Positions 25,762 to 33,790 of a stretch of DNA of 64,000 nt are shown in pieces (position 1 is the first letter of the stretch; each line of letters begins with the position of its first letter). A program made the position numbers and the translations under genes. Source of the DNA: Spyradenecus sp045634445 (GTDB lineage Bacteria; Verrucomicrobiota; Kiritimatiellia; RFP12; DVOR01). The notes under the pieces are model-generated. The model saw nothing but the letters and a program-made list of their open reading frames with translations. It made no database searches and had not been told where the DNA came from. Where the stretch lies: contig JAZRAG010000014.1 in the NCBI GenBank assembly GCA_045634445.1, forward strand, positions 1 to 64,000, read 5' to 3'.

Positions 25762-26490
25762 CAGCTCAAAAAACTAACCACCAAAATGCGCCCGAGCGCG
25801 AAGTGCTGGGCGTGAGCGAAGCGAACCTTCCACGGCTAAAACACACAAAACACACTAAAGGGACGTGGGGGCTGCGCGCCCCCACTCCCCGCGGCAGGGC
25901 TGAGCCCTGCACGGCATGTGTTTAGGAGTGCTCCGCAGGGAAGCCTTCGCACGGGACCTTCGCATTTTCCGCAAGAACGCTATCTCTTACTCCGCTTGCC
26001 CCTCGGCGCAAGAGAAATCCTGCTGCGCAGTCTTCCTCCCGAGGAGGCTACGCGGAGCGCTAAAGCCTTCGCTGGTTTTCCACGAGTCGCATAGGTCTTA
26101 CAAGATGCTCGAAATGGGCACATCGTCCCGCTGCCCTTCGGGCCCGGGCGCATCGAGCTCATTTCTCGTCATCTTGCGCTGACAAACCATAACATTTGGG
26201 AAAGAACTCCAATAATTTACGTAAGCGTTCCGTCGTCATACTCGGGAAGCGGAATGCAAAGCATAACGCTTCTTGCGCCGAGTTGAGCGACGGAACAAGA
26301 TTTGCGTTCTTGCGTAAAATTCGTCGTGCTTTTCGCAGTCCTGCGGGCAAAGCCCGCCCAGCCCCGAAGGGGCGACAGACACATCACGAGATGCGTTGGC
26401 TTTTCGTGGGCGAAGCCCTCGTGTTACGAAAAGATCAACGTATCCTAGTGTCCTTAGTGTTAAACCCACTCGCTGTCCTGCTGCTAACAA
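25762..26490. repeat. Composite dispersed repeat, long copy; no gene in this interval
   Basis: The interval between the mraZ control region and the SulP terminator holds no supported gene. Several modules recur elsewhere in the same order: an AACACACAAAACACAC block near 25835-25855, a GTGCTCCGCAGG block near 25928, a TCCACGAGTCGCA to CTCGTCATCTTGCGC block (26077-26178), and a block from CAGCCCC to GATGCGTTG (26359-26398). The same modules appear in shorter form, on the opposite strand, at 35608-35800. A hairpin, GTGGGGGC with GCCCCCAC, lies at 25865-25885. It looks like a non-coding mobile or recombining repeat family. Confidence 0.7.
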
Positions 26491-26526
26491 AAAAGGATGC
26501 TCCCGATGGAAGCATCCTTTTCTTTT
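26491..26526 (-). terminator. Bidirectional-looking terminator
   Basis: AAAAGGATGCT (26491-26501) pairs with AGCATCCTTTT (26511-26521). A- and T-runs on both sides allow use in either direction. It lies 16 bases past the SulP stop on the minus strand. Confidence 0.85.
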
Positions 26527-26541
26527 ATTAAAGAGGTAGGA

Positions 26542-28305
26542 TTATTCGGTTTTAGCAGGCGCGGCCAAAATTTCGCGGGCACGCGTTAAAGCATCCACGA
26601 TGTGGCCATGGACATTGACCTGCCCAATGCGATCCAAGAAGCCCGAGCGTACCATCAGCATAAGGGGTTGCGCCGTGACGCCAGAGAGTACCAAGGTAAT
26701 CCCACGCGCGCTGGCGTGTGCATACACCTCTTCAAGCGAGTGAAGGGCCGTTGCGTCCAAGACAAGCACATGACGCATACGCAAGACCAAGACCCGCGGG
26801 CGGTTGCGACGATTCGAGAGCAAGGTGTCCTTAAACTTATCAGCGGCACCGAAGAAAAGGGCGCCATAGACTTCGAAGACCTCAACATGCTCTGGCACCT
26901 CGATACCGGGTTGGCCCAAGTCATCTGCGCGCGGCGCTTCAGGAGCACCCGCGAGCAAACGGGTGATATTGCGCGCTTCAGTTGATTCGCTCATGCGTCG
27001 AATGAAGAGGAACGCCGCCAAAAGCACACCCGCCTGAATAGCCACGGTGAGGTCGATGAAGACGGTGAGTAAGAAGCTGGTCAACATCACGAGGATGTCT
27101 GAGCGCGTACTCTTAAAGATGCCCTTCACCAAGTGCAATTCACTCATGTTGTAAGCAACAATTGCCACCACGCCACCCAGGGTTGCCATCGGGATCAACG
27201 CAGCATACCGCCCTAAGAACAACATAATAAATAAGAGGAAAACTGCGTGCAACATCCCTGCGACAGGTGTTTTACCACCGTTCTTGATGTTGGTCGCCGT
27301 GCGCGCGATTGCGCCCGTTGCTGGAATACCACCAAAGAGCGGAGAGAGGATATTGGCAATACCTTCACCGATGAGTTCAGTATTTGAATTATGGCGACGC
27401 CCAATCATACCATCGGCCACCACAGCCGAGAGGAGCGACTCAATCCCCGCCAAAAGCGCGATTGAAATCGCCGGAGAAACCAATTCACGAATTGCGCTCC
27501 ATTCAATCGCTGGGAATTGGGGCAAACTCAAGCTCATGCCCTCAGCCACAGCGGGGAACTTACTTCCGATAGTCTCCACATTGATGCCAAACGCCTCAAA
27601 TGCCATTGCCAAAAGCGTGGTAATCACAATCGCCACAATCGACCCAGGCACCTTCTGCGTCACACGCTTCCAATAAATACAAATGAGAATGGTAATAAAG
27701 GAAATCGCCACCGCGCCCCAATTCACCGTTTCCAACGAATGCGCGTAAACATTGAGCTTCCCAACGAAGTCCCCTGGCATTTTCGCGTATTCCAGCGCCT
27801 TGAGCGCATCCGTGCAATTCAACCCAAGTAAGGCCTCAATCTGCCCCGCGAAGATGATTAAGGCAATGCCCGACGTAAAGCCTACCGTCACAGGGTAGGG
27901 AATGTATTTAATGATCGAGCCTAAACCACAAAAGCCGAGCACAATCAAAATCGCACCCGCCATCATGGTCGCAATCGCCAACCCCGACATGCCGAATTGC
28001 GCGTAAATGCCGTAGATAATGACGATAAACGCCCCCGTAGGACCGCCAATCTGCACGCGACACCCGCCCAAAGCCGAAATCGCAAACCCCGCAATCACCG
28101 CAGTGATCAAGCCTGCCTGCGGGGGGAGTCCTGCGGCGATAGAAAAAGCGATAGCCAAAGGTAAGGCTACCGCTGCCACAATCAAACCCGCCACGGCATC
28201 AGCCATGAAGGTCTTTAAATCATATCCTTCTTTGAAACATTGAACCATTTCAGGACGGAAGCGTTCCGAAATGTTTTTGCCGATGCGTTTCCACTGGATT
28301 TTCAT
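26542..28305 (-). CDS. SulP-family anion transporter with STAS domain
   Basis: This is a 587-residue transporter from the ATG at 28305, which has AAGGA nine bases upstream. An in-frame ATG at 28338 lacks a site. The signature TAVIAGFAISALGG and GPTGAFIVIIYGI lies in the first third, with ten or more membrane helices to about residue 420. A cytoplasmic STAS domain follows, with VLVLRMRHVLVLDATALHSL. SulP proteins carry sulfate, bicarbonate or dicarboxylates. The substrate cannot be read from the sequence. Sulfate released by the sulfatase in this window would be one candidate. It stands alone between a terminator and a repeat region. Confidence 0.92.
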   Translation of the reverse strand: MKIQWKRIGKNISERFRPEMVQCFKEGYDLKTFMADAVAGLIVAAVALPLAIAFSIAAGLPPQAGLITAVIAGFAISALGGCRVQIGGPTGAFIVIIYGIYAQFGMSGLAIATMMAGAILIVLGFCGLGSIIKYIPYPVTVGFTSGIALIIFAGQIEALLGLNCTDALKALEYAKMPGDFVGKLNVYAHSLETVNWGAVAISFITILICIYWKRVTQKVPGSIVAIVITTLLAMAFEAFGINVETIGSKFPAVAEGMSLSLPQFPAIEWSAIRELVSPAISIALLAGIESLLSAVVADGMIGRRHNSNTELIGEGIANILSPLFGGIPATGAIARTATNIKNGGKTPVAGMLHAVFLLFIMLFLGRYAALIPMATLGGVVAIVAYNMSELHLVKGIFKSTRSDILVMLTSFLLTVFIDLTVAIQAGVLLAAFLFIRRMSESTEARNITRLLAGAPEAPRADDLGQPGIEVPEHVEVFEVYGALFFGAADKFKDTLLSNRRNRPRVLVLRMRHVLVLDATALHSLEEVYAHASARGITLVLSGVTAQPLMLMVRSGFLDRIGQVNVHGHIVDALTRAREILAAPAKTE

Positions 28306-28383
28306 GTTGACCAATCCTTTTGTTTTAAAACGACTCAAGTTATTCTAACACAAATCCAACAGAAACTAAAGCGAAAAGGAAAG

Positions 28384-28456
28384 CCTAACATCACAGAAAT
28401 TAACCACAAAACACACAAAACACACAAAAAATATGTGGGGGCTTCGCGCCCCCACC
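28384..28456. repeat. Dispersed repeat, short copy
   Basis: TTAACCACAAAACACACAAA continues into AACACACAAAAA and then a hairpin, GTGGGG with CCCCCAC (28436-28455). The same modules occur near 25770-25885 and, reversed, near 35754-35790. The gap 28306-28757 otherwise holds a GTCGCC/GGCGAC hairpin near 28493-28511, the cas9 promoter and the tracrRNA gene. Confidence 0.7.
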
Positions 28457-28585
28457 CCCGTTTCATCCCCCTCTATGTGAACGGCAAATAAATGTCGCCT
28501 TTGAGGCGACCTCTTAGACGCAAAAATATGAGATAGTAGGGGTGAAAGAAATGGAGAAAATAACGGATTTTTGAGTGTTATTTCG

Positions 28586-28613
28586 TTGACATCTTGAGTG
28601 GTTGTGTTAAAGT
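28586..28613 (+). promoter_or_regulatory. Probable cas9 operon promoter
   Basis: TTGACA (28586-28591) is followed after 16 bases by TAAAGT (28608-28613). A better-looking TATAGA at 28613-28618 lies too far away (21 bases). Transcripts would run through the whole tracrRNA gene in antisense before reaching cas9 at 28758. Confidence 0.5.
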
Positions 28614-28635
28614 ATAGATGTAAGGATGGGGGTAT

Positions 28636-28706
28636 AAAAAAGCCCTATACGGAGTACGTATAGGGAAGTCTTTCGACTGCGGCATATAGCCTTGTTGTGA
28701 AAAGAC
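28636..28706 (-). ncRNA. tracrRNA of the type II-C CRISPR system
   Basis: On the minus strand, from 28706 to about 28636 (roughly 71 nt). It begins GTCTTTTCACAAC (28706-28694), exactly complementary to the first 13 bases of the crRNA repeat. AAGGCTATATGCCGC follows, resembling the AAGGC...GCCGC segment after the Neisseria meningitidis anti-repeat. Next come a GTC-GAAA-GAC hairpin and a terminator, CCCTATACG with CGTATAGGG (28665-28643), ending in six T's. It guides Cas9 together with crRNA. Upstream of the 13 bases complementarity is weak (only a TTAAG/CTTAA patch), and the predicted start makes it absent from the RNA. It is much shorter than most tracrRNAs. Confidence 0.88.
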
Positions 28707-28712
28707 GGCTTA

Positions 28713-28742
28713 ATTCTAGCCCATCGAGGAAATGTTTGTCAA
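28713..28742 (-). promoter_or_regulatory. tracrRNA promoter
   Basis: On the minus strand TTGACA (28742-28737), an 18-base spacer, and TAGAAT (28718-28713). The predicted start, seven bases on, is at about 28706, the first base of the anti-repeat. The -35 lies just beside the cas9 ribosome site AAGGAA (28744-28749) on the other strand. Confidence 0.82.
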
Positions 28743-28757
28743 TAAGGAATTTTAATT

Positions 28758-31700
28758 ATGAAGCGTTTAGGGCTTGATTTGGGTACGTCCTCTTTGGGGT
28801 GGGCGATTATTGATGATGAGTTAATGAATACTGCGCCTACGGGGTCTGCTGCGCCGAATCCGATTGATTGTGGTGTTGTTATTTTCCCAGAGGGTATGAA
28901 CCGTGATAAATCGGATAATTTATCTTCGCCGGCAGCAACGCGTCGTATGGCACGTGCTGCGCGCCGTTTAATTTATCGTCGTAAGTTGCGTAAGTTTCAC
29001 TTGCTTCGTGCGTTGATGGATGCTGGGATGTGTCCTTTGAGTGAAGCGGGGTTAAAAGCATGGAAGGATGAGGGTAAATACCCTGTGAATGATGAAGCAT
29101 TTATGCTTTGGCTTCGGTCTACCAATGAAAGTAATCCCTACGCAGACCGCAATGCTGCAGCGACGGCGCCAGTGGATAAATTAGTTTTGGGACGCGCCCT
29201 TTATCATATGGCACAGCGTCGAGGATTTAAGAGTTCTAAAAAAGAGCAGTTTGAAGCTTTGAGCGCGGAAGATGTTACTGAACAGAAAGCGAAGAAGGCT
29301 TCAGAGGCTACGCAGACAAAGCAGGCGATTGATACATTAACCGCAGAGCTTGAAAAAGAGCATTTGACACTTGGGCAGTATTTTTATCGCCTTTTCCAGC
29401 AGAATGTGAAAGAAATTAATGCGGCAGGTTCTGGCGAAGTAAAGACCGAGCGTGTTCGTGGTCGTAAGACGGGACGTATTGAACACTATCAAAAAGAATT
29501 TGAACGTATTGCTGAGGTTCAAGGCCTTTCAGATGAATTGCGTGAACGTTTTGCTTCAATTCTTTTCTTCCAGCGTCCGCTTCGTATTCAACGTCATACC
29601 GTTGGGTATTGTGCACTTGAGAAAGGTCAGAATGCGCGTAAGTATCGTCGTTGCTTAAAGAGTCATCCTGATTTTGAATACTATCGTGCACTTTGTTTCT
29701 TGAACAATCTTCGCATTGGTGAAACGTTAGCTTCGGGGAAAGATCGTCTTCAGCGCAATGAAGGCCGACGTTTAACCGATGAAGAACGTCAAAAGGTGTT
29801 AGCCGCTCTTCAGCGTATGAGTTCGTGTACGATTGAAGACCTTTTGGGTAAAAAGAAGCCGTTACTTGACAAGAAGTACTACACGAATTATCGCCCGAAA
29901 GATGATGCGCCAGTGATGGAAATTCGCGCACGTCTGACGGATTTGGGCATTCCTGAAGATAAGTGGCAGATGGCATTAAATGCGGCAGTTAACTTTGATG
30001 ACTTAGAAAAATTACTTGCTTGGGCACAAAAGCCAACAACTTTGGGCCTTTCTGCAGCAGATGCTCGCACATTTGTGAAGATTCGCTTCTCTACAGATCG
30101 TGCAGATTATAGTTTGCATGCTATTCGCAAGATTATCCCTTATTTAGAGCGTGGATATACCTTGCGTAAAGCGACTTTCTGTGCAAAATTGGGTGACATC
30201 ATTCCGAATTATGCAGAAAAACAAGAGGCTGTCCTTCAAGGTTTGTTAGATTGTGAAGCGCGCTATGAAGCGGAAAAGGAACGTAAAAAGCAAAATCAAC
30301 GCCTTAAGGTACATCCGCTTGAGGGATATCATTACAAGAATTATTTGGCTACGACTTGGGATGTTTCGGAAGAAGCATATAAACAATTGTATGTGGATAT
30401 TACAGAGACGGATAAGTCTAATCCTGTGTTGCCTCCTGTGGATTTAGAGTCTATTCGTAATCCGCTCGCTTGCCGTTCGCTAACGGTTTTGCGTCGTCTC
30501 GTTAACACCCTTCGCGCAAATGGTAAAATTGATGGGGATACGAACATCTTTATTGAGTTGGCACATACGGTGAATAGTGCAAATCAGTGCCGTGCGATTG
30601 AGATGTATCAGTTAGAGCAAAAGAAGAAGCGCGAAGAGGCAGTCCTGAAACTTCAGGAAATTATTCAAGAGCACAATCTTAAGATTGCGATTAACGAAGA
30701 CTCTATTTTGCGTTACATTCTTTGGCAAGAGCAGAATGGTTGTTGCGTTTATACCGGTCAATCGATTGGCTTAAAGGCAATGCTGACGGAGTGTGATATT
30801 GAACATACAATTCCGCGTTCGCGTGGCGGTACAAATGAACTTGATAACCTCACACTTTGCACCAGCCATTACAATCGCAATGTGAAGAAAGGAAAAATCC
30901 CAACGGAGTGTCCGAATGCCTCCGAAGAGTGGTATGACCCTGAAACAAAGATGACTTATCCTGCACTTGAATTAAGCACACCGATTAAGAATTGGAAAGA
31001 TGAACTTCAAAAGCTTAGGAAAGAGTTGGACAAAAAGCCTAAGCGTGGGGGTGACATCTCGGCTTATAATGACGCACGTAAGCGTTGGCTTGTGAAGCAG
31101 ATGAAGTGTACCTATTTGAAAAAGAAACTTAAATCATTTGAACTCTCTGCCGAAACTGTAGGTGGCGATGGCTTCATGCCACGTCAAATGGTTGACACAG
31201 GCATTATTACCACACAGGCTGTGAAATTCTTAAAGAGCCGCTATGAATATGTCTTTACGCGTAATGGCGCGGTAACCGCAGCTGCGCGTAAGGCTTGGGG
31301 AATCCAACACGAAGATGAAAAGAAGTCTCGTATTGATCATGTCCATCACGCAGTAGATGCATGTGTGATTGCGGCATTGGATACGAAAGCTTTCACGGAT
31401 ATTTGTTCTCAATTGGGTAAAGACGAAACCTTTACGCGTTGGAATACCGTTGTTTGTGAGCCTTATCCAGACTTTGCACAACGCGTGAATGATGCAACCG
31501 AAAGCATTTTGGTACGCCACCTTCCTACGAATCGCCAGACCAAACCGATTGATAAGCGCCGTCAACGTATCCCGTTGTCGGTTGTGAAACGCCTTAAACA
31601 AGCACAATTATCCTCTGCAAAGGCAAAAAAGACATCGACCATCCGCGGTAGTCTCCATAATGATACGATTTATGGAAAGATAAAGCTGAATGGTGAAGAA

Positions 31701-32444
31701 GTTGTCGTGCTCCGTAAGACAATTACAGCAGCAGGTACAGACTTTAAGAAGTGGGTGACACAAGGCAATGTCGTTGACAAAGGCGTTTGCGATGCACTAC
31801 GAGCGCAAATCGCTGCTTATGAAGCGCAAGGCATTGCAGAAAAGGATTTGCCTAACCAAGTCTATAAAATGCCATCGGGTATTCCCATTAAGAAAATCCG
31901 TATTAAGGTGGCAAAACCCAAAAATCCTGATGCGATTCGTCAACAAGTCTTTGTACCCAAAGCGCCTGTTTATGGCTCAGGAAGCGACATCCTTGGATTT
32001 AATGTCTGTAAAGATGCGAAGGGTAAACTTGTCGCAGAGCAGATCTCTTTGCTTGATGAGGCAAAGTCTTTCGGAGAAGGGATGTCTTCTGTGGACAAGT
32101 GTTTCAGCATCTATCCCATGCAACTTGCTTTCGCATATGAAAAGACTCCAGAAGAATTAAAGGCGCTTTCTTCCCGAGAATTGATGAAACGATTGTATGT
32201 CGTACGTCAAGTGGAAGAAGGTCAAGTCACATTTTACTATCACCGAGAAGCGAGAAGAGCGAAATTGCTTGCTGAAGAGTTAGAGAAAAACGGAAAGTCA
32301 AAAAAAGGTGAGTCTAAATTAAACTTCATTATCCCAGAGCGGAAACTACGAGTTGCAAGAGGTGTATTCTTAGACCACATGCTTTATGAAGGGGTTCACT
32401 TTACACTTTCAATGGATGGTGAGGTAGAATGGCTCAATGATTAA
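28758..32444 (+). CDS. cas9: Cas9 endonuclease, type II-C
   Basis: The 1228-residue Cas9 has all catalytic motifs intact. RuvC-I is LGLDLGTSSLGWA with Asp7. The arginine-rich bridge helix lies at about 62-80. RuvC-II is NIFIELAH with Glu600. The HNH domain has CDIEHTIPRSRGG (His683) and SHYNRN. RuvC-III is HVHHAVDACVIAAL with His864 and Asp867. The remaining C-terminal part should hold the PAM-interacting domain. Its length lies between compact II-C (about 1080) and II-A (about 1370) enzymes. AAGGAA precedes the start. It overlaps cas1 by eight bases, and no csn2 or cas4 is present, which defines II-C. It cuts DNA matched by crRNA:tracrRNA guides. Confidence 0.97.
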   Translation: MKRLGLDLGTSSLGWAIIDDELMNTAPTGSAAPNPIDCGVVIFPEGMNRDKSDNLSSPAATRRMARAARRLIYRRKLRKFHLLRALMDAGMCPLSEAGLKAWKDEGKYPVNDEAFMLWLRSTNESNPYADRNAAATAPVDKLVLGRALYHMAQRRGFKSSKKEQFEALSAEDVTEQKAKKASEATQTKQAIDTLTAELEKEHLTLGQYFYRLFQQNVKEINAAGSGEVKTERVRGRKTGRIEHYQKEFERIAEVQGLSDELRERFASILFFQRPLRIQRHTVGYCALEKGQNARKYRRCLKSHPDFEYYRALCFLNNLRIGETLASGKDRLQRNEGRRLTDEERQKVLAALQRMSSCTIEDLLGKKKPLLDKKYYTNYRPKDDAPVMEIRARLTDLGIPEDKWQMALNAAVNFDDLEKLLAWAQKPTTLGLSAADARTFVKIRFSTDRADYSLHAIRKIIPYLERGYTLRKATFCAKLGDIIPNYAEKQEAVLQGLLDCEARYEAEKERKKQNQRLKVHPLEGYHYKNYLATTWDVSEEAYKQLYVDITETDKSNPVLPPVDLESIRNPLACRSLTVLRRLVNTLRANGKIDGDTNIFIELAHTVNSANQCRAIEMYQLEQKKKREEAVLKLQEIIQEHNLKIAINEDSILRYILWQEQNGCCVYTGQSIGLKAMLTECDIEHTIPRSRGGTNELDNLTLCTSHYNRNVKKGKIPTECPNASEEWYDPETKMTYPALELSTPIKNWKDELQKLRKELDKKPKRGGDISAYNDARKRWLVKQMKCTYLKKKLKSFELSAETVGGDGFMPRQMVDTGIITTQAVKFLKSRYEYVFTRNGAVTAAARKAWGIQHEDEKKSRIDHVHHAVDACVIAALDTKAFTDICSQLGKDETFTRWNTVVCEPYPDFAQRVNDATESILVRHLPTNRQTKPIDKRRQRIPLSVVKRLKQAQLSSAKAKKTSTIRGSLHNDTIYGKIKLNGEEVVVLRKTITAAGTDFKKWVTQGNVVDKGVCDALRAQIAAYEAQGIAEKDLPNQVYKMPSGIPIKKIRIKVAKPKNPDAIRQQVFVPKAPVYGSGSDILGFNVCKDAKGKLVAEQISLLDEAKSFGEGMSSVDKCFSIYPMQLAFAYEKTPEELKALSSRELMKRLYVVRQVEEGQVTFYYHREARRAKLLAEELEKNGKSKKGESKLNFIIPERKLRVARGVFLDHMLYEGVHFTLSMDGEVEWLND

Positions 32445-33342
32445 ACGGACGCTTTGCTTCTCAACTCCAGGAAAACTCCGTCTTCACTTGCGCCAACTTC
32501 TTTGGTGTGGTGAAGATGGAAGAGAAGCAAGTGTGCCCATCGAAGATCTTGGGATTGTCATCTTAGAGTCCCCCTTAATCACTGTCAGTATGGCGCTATT
32601 ACAAGCGCTAACAGAGGCATGTGTCGCGGTTGTCCTCTGTGATGCGTCCCATCTCCCTTCAGGCTATCTCCTTCCACAAGTATCACATACCCTTGCGAGT
32701 CGCTTTTTGAGAAATCAAATTGAACTTACAGATGCTCAATCGAGGCGCTTGTGGCAACAAATTGTTATCCGTAAAATCCAAAATCAAGCGTCTGTAATTC
32801 GGACATTAAATCCGCAAAAGGCGAACGAATTATGTGAGATGGCAGAGTTTGTTAAACGAGGAGATGTCACAAATATTGAAGCGCAAGCTGCGAAACTCTA
32901 TTTTACGGCTTTTCCAATTTCAGAAGATGTCTTTCATCGTTCGCGTTATGGTACCATGCCTAATGCGGCATTAAACTATGGATATGCGATTTTAAGAGCC
33001 GCAGTCGCACGATGTTTAGTAGCCTCAGGATTGAACACCACCTTAGGAATCCATCATCGTAATCAATATAACCACTTTTGCCTTGCAGATGATGTGATGG
33101 AGCCCTATCGTCCCTTTGTAGATGCAATCGTCTTAGAGCATTTAGAGGCGTTCGAGAAAGCAGAAGAACCTACGCAAGTCTCCACAAAAGGAAAGCAAAT
33201 CCTCTTGCCGTTCTTGACAATGGATGTGCGAATAGGAGAATCAACGCGACCTCTTTTTAACGCCCTTCAATTAACCACAGCATCTCTCGCACGATGTATC
33301 TGTAATGAACAAAAAACGCTCGAATTACCATCATTCCCATGA
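32437..33342 (+). CDS. cas1: Cas1 spacer-acquisition integrase
   Basis: The 301-residue Cas1 is of the type II form. The metal ligands are visible as Glu148 in NIEAQAAKLYF, His206 in LGIHHRNQYNH, and the Asp-rich LADDVMEPYRPFVD (Asp218/219, Glu222). With Cas2 it integrates new spacers at the leader-proximal repeat. Its start lies inside the end of cas9 and its stop overlaps cas2 by four bases (ATGA), so the three genes form one translationally coupled operon. No truncation is seen. Confidence 0.96.
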   Translation: MIKRTLCFSTPGKLRLHLRQLLWCGEDGREASVPIEDLGIVILESPLITVSMALLQALTEACVAVVLCDASHLPSGYLLPQVSHTLASRFLRNQIELTDAQSRRLWQQIVIRKIQNQASVIRTLNPQKANELCEMAEFVKRGDVTNIEAQAAKLYFTAFPISEDVFHRSRYGTMPNAALNYGYAILRAAVARCLVASGLNTTLGIHHRNQYNHFCLADDVMEPYRPFVDAIVLEHLEAFEKAEEPTQVSTKGKQILLPFLTMDVRIGESTRPLFNALQLTTASLARCICNEQKTLELPSFP

Positions 33343-33686
33343 GTGAAGTTGAGTTTACAGCGATTAACCATTACAAAGCAATGTGGCTTTACGCACTCTT
33401 TGATCTCCCAACAGAAACTAAACGGCAACGAAAAGCCGCTGCACAGTTTCGTAAAGGCCTCTTGCAAGATGGCTTTACAATGCTTCAATTTTCTGTGTAT
33501 ATTCGCCATTGTGCATCAAGAGAAAATGCAGAAGTTCACATTAAGCGCGTGAGAATGATAACACCAGAAGAGGGGCGTGTTGCGATTCTTGCGGTAACGG
33601 ATAGACAATTCGATCAAATGGTCATTCTTTACGGGAAAAAAGAAAAACCTGCGCCACCTGCGCCAGTTCAACTAGAACTTTTTTAA
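33339..33686 (+). CDS. cas2: Cas2 acquisition protein
   Basis: The 115-residue Cas2 has a ferredoxin-like pattern: MWLYALFDLPTETKRQRKAA (strand plus catalytic-type Asp), then GFTMLQFSVYIRHC and GRVAILAVTDRQF. It ends in a Pro-rich tail and LELF. It forms the Cas1-Cas2 integration complex. It overlaps cas1 by four bases and ends three bases before a minus-strand terminator that closes the CRISPR array transcript. Confidence 0.95.
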   Translation: MSEVEFTAINHYKAMWLYALFDLPTETKRQRKAAAQFRKGLLQDGFTMLQFSVYIRHCASRENAEVHIKRVRMITPEEGRVAILAVTDRQFDQMVILYGKKEKPAPPAPVQLELF

Positions 33687-33688
33687 AC

Positions 33689-33736
33689 AAAAAAAGAAAC
33701 CGATTGACTCTTTTTTGAAGAAATCAATCGGTTTCT
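33689..33736 (-). terminator. Terminator of the CRISPR array transcript (minus strand)
   Basis: AGAAACCGATTGA (33695-33707) pairs perfectly with TCAATCGGTTTCT (33724-33736). A seven-base A-run at 33689-33695 becomes a T-run only on the minus strand, and the plus-strand side has none. This fits minus-strand pre-crRNA ending beside cas2. Confidence 0.8.
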
Positions 33737-33753
33737 AAGTCTTCGGTATGCTC

Positions 33754-33771
33754 CTTAAGATGTTATACAAT
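33754..33771 (+). repeat. Partial inverted CRISPR repeat next to the array
   Basis: CTTAAGATGTTATACAAT matches the last 18 bases of the minus-strand-oriented repeat at 16 of 18 positions, but lies on the plus strand, 19 bases before the first repeat. The minus-strand RNA could fold this segment back on the last 18 bases of that repeat. Confidence 0.6.
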
Positions 33772-33790
33772 AAAGACTTATGCATTCAAT

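Noticed and set aside
28613..28618. TATAGA as the -10 of the cas9 promoter
   Set aside because: It would be 21 bases from TTGACA. TAAAGT at 16 bases is less perfect but better spaced. The true start needs mapping.
28758..33686. Csn2 or Cas4 gene that would make the system II-A or II-B
   Set aside because: The genes cas9, cas1 and cas2 overlap with no room for another, and nothing similar lies next to the array.
33687..33790. Leader on the cas2 side with plus-strand crRNA
   Set aside because: The tracrRNA anti-repeat, the one-sided T-run of the terminator and the TGATACAAT end of the minus-oriented repeat all point to minus-strand crRNA. I kept the possibility open for acquisition only.
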